64,000 nt of DNA from Sabellastarte sp. h YS-2021 (lineage: Eukaryota; Annelida; Polychaeta; Sabellida; Sabellidae): the NCBI GenBank assembly GCA_964017235.1, contig OZ024929.1, positions 159,449,609-159,513,608 of the forward strand, given 5' to 3'. A model generated the notes under the pieces. The model did no database searches. It saw only the letters and a list, made by a program, of their open reading frames with translations, and was not told the DNA's origin. This document shows, piece by piece, positions 12,701-21,700 of the stretch (positions within the stretch are counted from its first letter, which is position 1; each line of letters starts with the position of its first letter). Made by a program: the position numbers and the translations under genes.

Positions 12701-15700
12701 AGGTCTCCACATTTATGTATGATTTAAATGGATATTTGGCTAAAGATTTCGGCTGTTTTAAATTTCCCAAAATTCTTCACAATTAAAAGTGTTGCAGAAA
12801 CAAAACTTTGGTCATTTTAAAATGACCTAGAATTCTCAGGTTTTGTGGGTTATGTTGAATTAGCCATATAAAATGAGTCACATTTTCCTTTAAATGAACT
12901 AAAGTCACTTCATTTCCATCCAAAAGCTTGAAATTGAAATATTGGCCACTATTTCAACTGAAAATAAAATCCAAATATTTTGTGTTGGCTTCAGATTTCA
13001 CAGATATTCTTGCATACAGTTCAAGCAGATATGCATTCATTGTTTTTTTTTGAAGCAATAACACTAATAATTTAATTTTCATCTGGTGAATGGTACCAGT
13101 GGTTGAGGTGGTGGTGCTGGTGATGCTTCCTGTTGGGTTTGAACCCTGATTTGATGCAATAGTTACCAGATCTATTATTACGATGAGAAACAGAAAAAGC
13201 CCCAACTTTCATGTTACAAATGACTTGGTGTCATCTGGTTTGTAACCCAAACTATGTACAAGTATTCAGGTGCGTCTGTCATATTAAAAAATAAGGTTAC
13301 AATTGGGTTAAAATGTCAAAACACAAAAATCACCATTGCTGCCTGGGTATCCCTGGGATCATCCTGCGACTAGTCCCAGGCTTCCTCAGATGGTCACAGA
13401 CGGCCTCAGACGTCCTGCGGGAGTCTTACACCTATCTTGGGACAATCGCCGATTATTCTTGGGTCTGGTCGCAGGCAGCCTGGGGTTGCCTGAGGTTGCC
13501 TGCTACAAATCTTGGGCAGTCATGGATGGTTACAGGCTTAATCTTGGCCCAGTCTGGGACTGGTCGTGAGATAGTCGGGGACAATCTGAGGCTACTGCAG
13601 GCAGCCTGGGATTAATCTTGAGGTCTGCCCAAGACGACCACAAGACTGGTTACTCCACCCATTTTTGTCAAGAATGTACAAGATTCTGCAGGAATAAGGG
13701 TCGCAGACTGAGTCGGCGGCCAATCGCTCGGTGGAACGGGGGCATAAGCAATATTCAAATTTATTCAGCCACTGGGGAATCATGCAAACATTTACTTGCA
13801 AAAAATATTTTCACAGGGAACTTGTAAAGTAGAACATAATTGGTAATTTGGTGAACAATTGTAATTATTAATAATTGTGTAAGCAGCCACTAAATGTCTA
13901 ATGAATCGTAATAGCATTTTTGTATGTAGGAAAAAGCATACAGTTGCAAGTCACCTGCATTCAGGTGATACTTTATGGTATTTATTGTACACGAGGATAC
14001 ATGACAGGGGCAGATGCAGTTAAATTTTCCCCTTTGATGGAGGTCTACACTGTACAAGTGCTTCCTATGTTTTATTAACACATTGTACCTGGCAACAAGC
14101 ACTAATGTTTTAGGTTATCTTTATACAATTAGGCCTGTTTGAAAAGAGCAATTATACTGTTAAACATAACCGTGTTTATTTTTTCTGTTTGTCTGTTATA
14201 ATGATTTACTCTAAAAGTAATAAGCAGATCTTTATGATTTTTTTGTGGGTAGGGTCTCGCCAAAGAAAGAATTGATTACAATTTGTAAATATCAAGAACA
14301 TATTCTTTATACAAAAAAATCCTAAATATTTTGAAACACATCCTGCCAAAGGTCTGTGCTCATGGGTGTTTTCTTCCAATTATAGATATATTTTGATGGC
14401 CATTAATAATTGAATTTGGATTTAGTATTGCTTTAAACACACTATAAAAGTGATATAATGCTGTAATTTTTGTGAGACGATAAAACCAGTACTCCCACTG
14501 GTTTCCAGATGATGCTCTATGAACTGGCATACATTGTATAGAACTATCAAAAATACCTGGACCTAAATTGAAACTGACATCAGAGGCAGGAACTGTATGA
14601 CATACTACAACAATGAGTCTGCATTAAAATATGTATAAAATGTGAAAAAATATGTGTTCTAATTACAGCTGACCACACCGTTTCGTGGAGAGCCAAGAGG
14701 TTCAGGATCGACTTATACAAATGCAATAAACAGACATGTTTCTTTTGATGGAGAAGAGCTATCTGCAAAAACATATGTCAGTACCCTAATCAATGGCAGA
14801 GGCAGACACAAGGAAGGTGACTTGTTTCCCCTGTCAGAGTTTAAGGTTAAACAAGGACAAATTTATCGCTTCCGTATGATACACAGTGGTGCAGAGTTTG
14901 CATATGAGGTGAAGGTAGATAATCACAGTCTTACAATTGTTTCATCTGATGGTTTTGACATGACGCCAGTTACTGTAGACTCGCTTATAATCTTTCCTGG
15001 TGAAACGTTTGATTTTGATATAAATGTAAACAATATCGTGGGTATATACCTAATGAGGGTGGACATTCTCAGGTATGGTTCAGAGATCAATATGATTGTG
15101 GATGGTCTGATATTTGGTGGAAAGTCTCTCTTGGTTTACGACACTGCTAATGAAATGATCACTGACCAAAAGAGAGAATGTACTCAGAACAATAGATGTA
15201 CTACTTTTAACTGCCCTTTCAGAGGATATCCTGACCATTTGTATACAGATTGTTTATCATTTAATGAGGCTGAATCTGATGATGTTGAAACAAAGAAAGA
15301 GTTTGGAACCATGGATTCAGAATATGAGGAAGTGTTCTTGAATGTGGGTTTTTCATATGGAAGTTCTGTGAATGCTAGGATGTTTGTTGAGGCCACAGCT
15401 CCACTGACAGGTACTAGTTTTTTTCTGTTTTTGAAAATCGCTACTTTTAAAAAAGTTTTTTCTGTTCTTACTTACAGGTGGTTTTAACTACATCAGCTAG
15501 ATCTGACACACAAATCAACTTCTTGGTTTCCAAAAATATTAGCATATTATTTGCATACTTACAGATGCTTTATATTTTTGTCATACATAAAAACTTCTAG
15601 CATTACTGATATTATTCTTTCAAAATCTAAATTGCTATGGAAATAAATTAATATATAAAGTGTAAAGATGACATCATTTGTAAAACATCTTTTTATTGCA

Positions 15701-18700
15701 TTAATACTTCTTACCCACGGGACAACTCCTTTACTGGTCACTGTGACCGGCCCCGTCAAGTGGCAAAAAATTCATCCTGTGTGATCCACTGGCAGGACAG
15801 GTCACAGGTATGCATTCGCTAGGTGGTGCCTTGTACTTTCTTCCTGTCTAGACAGCATTACGTCATAGCATCTATTTCATTTGGTCGTGGAGTGTGCAGA
15901 CGTGTTTTTGAAGAGCTGTCAAAGAGTAAAGATATCTGAAAATTTTTATGAACTTTTATTTTAATGTTATATTTTGGTGTTCTTAAAGTATCATATAATA
16001 TAAGGGTTTTGTTTGATGTTCATTCAAAATTAGCAAGATGTCGTGAGAAAGGGTTTGGCACAGACAATTGTGTACAGAACAAGGACTGTGAGGTCTGTAG
16101 CAAATTCACAGTTTGCCAGCCCAACCTACATAGCACAAAACGAGCACCAAAAGAAGGTAAACTCTGCCCCTTGTAGATCCATCTGATATCACTGTTTTGG
16201 GGCAGGTTGATAGTGGGAAAGGTGATAAGACTGATAGAGGTGAAGACACCTTCTAAGAAGAAAAAGTCCTGTCATAAATCAAAAGCCGGCAAATCCAGCT
16301 CAGACTTCAAATACGACCTGAAGAACTTAGATGACAAGTGGTCAGAATGATTTGCCCAGCTTGAAGCTATGTTCCTGGCCAAGAGCTTCACAGTACTGGT
16401 TGAATCAGTTAAGAAGACTGATGTGGCTGTCACTGAGAGACCTTTCATCCCTCCAGTGCAACAGACTACCGGTACTTCGGGTCAGATGAAGAAAGCAATT
16501 CAGCCTGTTGAGGCTCACAGTGCATCTACTGCTACCCAGCCCATTAAGGCACGCAGTGCTTTGACTGCCACTCAGCCTGTTGAGGCTCCCGGTGCAACTA
16601 CAGTGGTGAAGCCTACCAGCCAGGATGTCACTCACCAGTTTGCTGCTGATAGATCAGAAGTTTAGCCCCAGCTAGCCAGACCCCAGTGCCAGTGGTTGAT
16701 CAGAGGTGTAGTCCAAAGATCCCACTCGCCAGACTGTTGCTGTTAAGACTAACCTTTTCACATCTCTCACCGGTACTGCTACTGTCCTCTCAGATGAACT
16801 GAACTCTGAAGGTGAACATGTTAGTGACCAAGCTTTCCTTAGCTGCTTGGATGAATAGGGTGAGGCCTCTGACCTAGAGTCTACCGGTCCAGATCATAAA
16901 GAGCTACTAAATGTGGACCAGGAAGTCAGTGCAGAGCAGACCTACAGAGAGACAATCTGGGGAATGAGGTAATTCATGGGTTGGAAGCAGGTCCCTGAAT
17001 TTGATTCATCTTCTTCATTTTTGGACGACAACCCCTTTGCCGGTACCAGATCACAGCCTACCAGTAAAGTGTCAGTGAAGGTTCTAGTTGATGAGTGGCT
17101 TTGCCAGAAAATGGAAAAGTGGAACATGACTGTACAGGAAGGCTACTCTTCAAGTACATCTGAGACTGCCAGCTTGAGTAGGGATTAGTTTGTAAAGACA
17201 CCAAAGACCTGGAAATGGTATGACATGTTCAGTGAGAAGAAACACTTTCCTCATTCTAAGGTCCACTCCTGGACAAATGACCCTGACAAATGGGCATACT
17301 GACTGAACAGGAGTATCCCCAGGTTCGCAAGCCACTCACTGCCTTTAGCAACCTTTTCCTGGCCAGTTTCCTAGGACACTTTGAGGCGATGAGAGAGGAA
17401 CCTAGTGATCAGAGCTACATGTACAATCAGGCTGTTGGACTAAGCTGTTGCCATACTAAAGTCCAAGATTCCATGGTTACGCATTTGAAAGTGATTCAAA
17501 GTGACAGATCCAAAGGGCAATCTGCAAGTAAGGTACACAAAGCTGCAGAAGAATTGGACTATCTGAACACATTTAACCGGAGTATCACACAGGCAATGGT
17601 CCAGTCCATACATGACTCTGAGAGTGTAATCATCATTGTGGCTAATCTGACACTGGCTCGCCAGGACAGTTATATGGACAACCTGAAAGCATTAAATAGT
17701 ACACCCCAGTGCCCTCAGAACTGCACCCCTCGATATGAGTGCAAGGAGAAGATATGCCATCATGAAGACAAGCGTTCTGCCGGACCCTCCCACAAAAAAG
17801 CACAATGCTTACACCCTTTCAGTCAATCTAGTAAATGGCAACAGGAATCTGACGAAAAGTCCAGTCCACCTGTCTGGAAACAACTGAGGCGTAGGGGCCA
17901 GAAAAAGAAAGATAAAGGCCAGGCCTCAAACTATCAGCAACATCTGGCCAAGGGGCAGAAAAGTTACAAATGACAATTACTGTGTTACTTGCATGGCTGG
18001 CAAGAAATACTCTGTACTTGTCACCAGCAAGTTGATCATTTTAAAGTAGAAGTGGTCGGATAGAAGGACTGTTGTTTTTTTGACCAGCAAGAAAAAATAG
18101 TACATTTTTTACCTGTAAACTCTTGTGTTGTAACTCATGTTCCTTTTGCAGGAGGGTTGCCATAAAAGAAAGGCATAAATCCTGGCATTGTTCATCATCC
18201 AGAAATAAAATATGTGAAAGATGTTTCCTGTTTCCCAACTGTTGCTATAGATCATCCTGTAGAGGCCAAATTGCACCAGATTGAAAAAAATGGGCAGCCC
18301 TGGGGGCCAGTCCAAAGGTCAAAGCAGTCTTCAAAGAAGGCTTCACTCTCCCCTTTCAGTTCTGGCCAAATCTGACATGGTAACCCACTATCATAAGTTG
18401 CTATGCAAACCCCCACAGGAACCTCTACCTGGAGGAGGCATTGCATCAACTTATGACAAAAATGTGATAGAACCGGTCAGAGTCCAGACATCTCTAAGGT
18501 TTTAAAACAGACTGTTTCTGGTTCCCAAACCCAACAACTGGTGGAGACCTATACTAAACCTCAGTGTTACATCTATAGGCACTGTGCCAGTGCATTGTTT
18601 AATCTAAGCTTGATATGTATGCATTAACATTTAATGTAATGGAGTTATTGACCTTTGTGTTATTAATGTTTATTGTCTATTTATAGACGGGGGAAATCCC

Positions 18701-21700
18701 TATGGGCTTCTTTTATGTAATTAGCACTACTATACTGATCTATTAATAGATTTGGGGAAACCCATTTAAACTGGTTTCTAGAACTTCTTCACTTGATCTG
18801 GTGACAGGTGTAAACTTCAAGTTAGTTCTATAACATTCTAGTCATTTCTATAACTATATGTAAGGACACTGTACATCCGACCACAAATGAACTTAGTATT
18901 CACTGGCTATAAGGAAGGCTACTTGTGTCTTAGACCTAATATCAAGTGGATATAAGGTATTTGTGTTGTTGTGAATTTTTACTGGAGTGAACTGAATAGA
19001 TTTGTTATACTTTGGATATTGTGCATTAATATACCAGAGAGTGGATTTACTGCATTTTAGACATTGTCCATATCTTGGAGTGGACAGTACAGTTGTGCAA
19101 ACTCTCTGTATACCTCTATATAGACATTTTGTGTGATTGGATATCGAAAAGATCACAGCATAAAGACATTTTGTGTTATCGGACATTGAACAGATCACAG
19201 GATACAGATATCTGTGTGTTAGTGGACACCAGATGGATCGCAGGACAGATCACGAGACAGATTGCCGGATACAGTAGACAAACTTAACTGTCAAAGTGGT
19301 CAGGTCAGATTGGTTTCATTATTATGTCATTATATATACTATTGAGAGCATACCATTATTTTAATTGTTAAATAAATTTGTTCAGTTAAACTTTTTTTCT
19401 TTTCCTGGTGCAACTTAAAAGCAACCGGTAACTGCTACCATGCTTGCCCTGTGACCATAATGGAGACCCCAGAGACGATAAGAACCTACCTACAGCCAGG
19501 GGAGTGGGTTACCTCCATGGGTTTCAAAGAAGCATACTTCCGCATACTGATTCAAAGTTAGTCCAGAAAGTACATGCAATTTCACGTCCATGGTCAGTTA
19601 TACCAGGTCAAACTGATTGCATTTCACAAGGTTATAAGGATCCACCAGTACCTAGATGACTAGTTGGTCTAATCTAATCTAATCTAATGTGGACTTTTAT
19701 AGCACTTAATCTCCATCACTGATGGACTCTAAGGCGCATCTAAACATAAAGCAAGGCAGTTATCGTTAATCAAGGGACATAGCCAGGTCGTACCAAGGAG
19801 ACACAGATGTGACGGGAGAGGCTATGGTGGGTAGGCTTTTGCAAACAGGTAAGTTTTAAGCTTCTTTCTGAAGGAGGCAACTGATGTCTCAGCAAGATGC
19901 CAACAAACCGGCCTCCAACACATACAGACTCTTTTTTCCGGAGCTAGGTTGGCTGGTAACCATGGATAAATCAGAACTGTACCCCAAACAGGTAATCGAA
20001 TTTGTAGGTTACCAGTTTGACCTGAAAGAGGGCAAGGTCAGACCCACTCTAGAGCTTTGGCAGACCTTAATTGCAAAAATCAAGAAACTTCTCTCCAGAC
20101 CCACCTGAACGGTTTGACAGCTGATGTCCCTGATAGGGTTACACTCCCAGCCACAGAGAAACAAGTCCACCTAGGTCGGCTCCATATGAGGTCCAAACAG
20201 TGGCACTTGAAAAAACAATTGGAGGGTACCGGAGTCACTAGAGAAGGTGATCCCCATCCCTGCTGTGTTCCCTACTATGGAGAATCCTGACTTGGTGCTC
20301 AAGGAAAGGGGTTACTCTCAAAGCTCGACACATCCTGGGCTGGCTGAATGTGATAGCAGACAAGCTAACCAGACTAGGCTAGACCATCCATACAGAATGG
20401 TCCCTCCTTCCAGAGGTCTTCCAGACGATATACACCAGCCTCAAGTGGACCTGCTTACCACCACGTTCAACAACTAACTGCCACAAATTGTACCAGATCC
20501 CCTAGCATGGGCATTGTATGCACTCAGCCTACCCTGGGAGGATCCATATGCCTTCTCACCAGTAGCCATCTTGGGCCAAGTGGTGGAGAAGTTGCAGGAC
20601 CACACGTGCAGCAGAATCATTCTGATTGCTCCAGGATGGCCCAACATGCCTTGGTTTTGAGACCAAGTGGCCATGCCCATCCAGATCCCATTGTACCTGC
20701 CAAATCTTTCCAATTTGTTGTGCAGTAGATACAGCAGGAAGTCAGCTATGGACTTTATAGAGGGTGCCCTGAAGCCCGCCTGATTATTGTGGCACCATTT
20801 TGTAAAATGGTCTACTTTACCTCACTGACTGATCTGAGGAGGGTCCCGACAGAGTGGTCCCGGTGGTGATTCTAGTCCTGGCCCGAACTCTGGACAAATC
20901 ACTCAAAGGTGCCAGGTCCCTATGTCTAGTCAGAGCCCTGCACTACTATTTGGTCAGAAACTCAGACCTCAAGCAGAACAAGGGGCTAGTTGTTGTTTCC
21001 TTTAAGAAAGGTTTCAACAAAGATATCTCCCCTGCCACTATCTTCTCATGGATCAAACAGACTGTGATCCTATGCTATGAGCTCTCTGATCAGGAGCTGC
21101 TTCCGAGGCCTTCACAAATCAGATCAGACTGCCATTGGAAGTCACACAACACCTTCACACAGTTCTATTTGAAGGATGTGGCTTGGGCTGATTCAGAGCT
21201 TTTTTATTTGGGTGTGCATTTGGGCCACCAATGGTCCTCATGCCTGACAAGATTTGTATATACATGTATGTATGAACATAGTGTATATATTTTGTATATA
21301 GATAAAAAATAATAAAAACTCATAAAAAAAACAATAAAAAAATACTGTTACGTGCTTCCTTCGGGAGGTTTTTTTCCCTCTGGAACTGAACTCATACCTC
21401 TTTTCCCCTACCTCAGAGCAGAAATGTTTGAAAAAAAGGGGGGTAATGTCTGTACACTGCCGGCAACCTGGTCACCAATAACTGACCTTTAACACCCTCT
21501 AGAGTCCTGCTTGAGGTCAATTTGACCTTAAATTTTGAGTTCACTTGAAGTCCCTATTAACTCATCCGCCTACCAGGCGGTAGTTATTCAGCAATTGTCC
21601 ATTGAGTAAGAAGTATTAATGCAATAAAATTGCAAATTTAATAAGTTAATAATTTATAAGTTAATACCTTACCCAATGGACAGGAAAGACCCTCCCAACT

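Larger units (their letters stand above)
10310..13744 (+). mobile_element. PIF/Harbinger-type DNA transposon carrying only a MADF-like ORF, 3435 bp
   Basis: A perfect 23-bp inverted repeat begins TGCCCCCGTTCCACCGAGCG at 10310; its complement ends at 13744. The flanks are TAA at 10307-10309 and 13745-13747, the 3-bp TWA-type duplication of PIF/Harbinger elements. Both subterminal regions (10330-10950 and 13330-13720) are crowded with GTCTGCGAC, CCTGGGA and CCTCAGAC motifs, candidate binding sites for an element protein. One long ORF is present and no DDE transposase is visible on either strand, so the element looks non-autonomous. Its GC content is clearly higher than the AT-rich surroundings. 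It lies in intron 3 of the oxidase gene. Confidence 0.87.
18265..20760 (+). pseudogene. DIRS reverse transcriptase/RNase H remnant
   Basis: RT begins with EGFTLPFQFWPNL, MTKNVIEPV and FLVPKPNNWWRPILNLS (18340-18568). After an 861-bp insertion it resumes with ETPETIRTYLQPGEWVTSMG and the catalytic YLDD at 19649-19660. A second insertion follows, then LGWLVTMDKSELYP, VGYQFDLKEGKVRPTLE and TATEKQVHLGRLHMR-like sequence. The RNase H end includes ILIAPGWPNMPW (about 20620). Several stops and frameshifts show it is dead. Confidence 0.75.
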
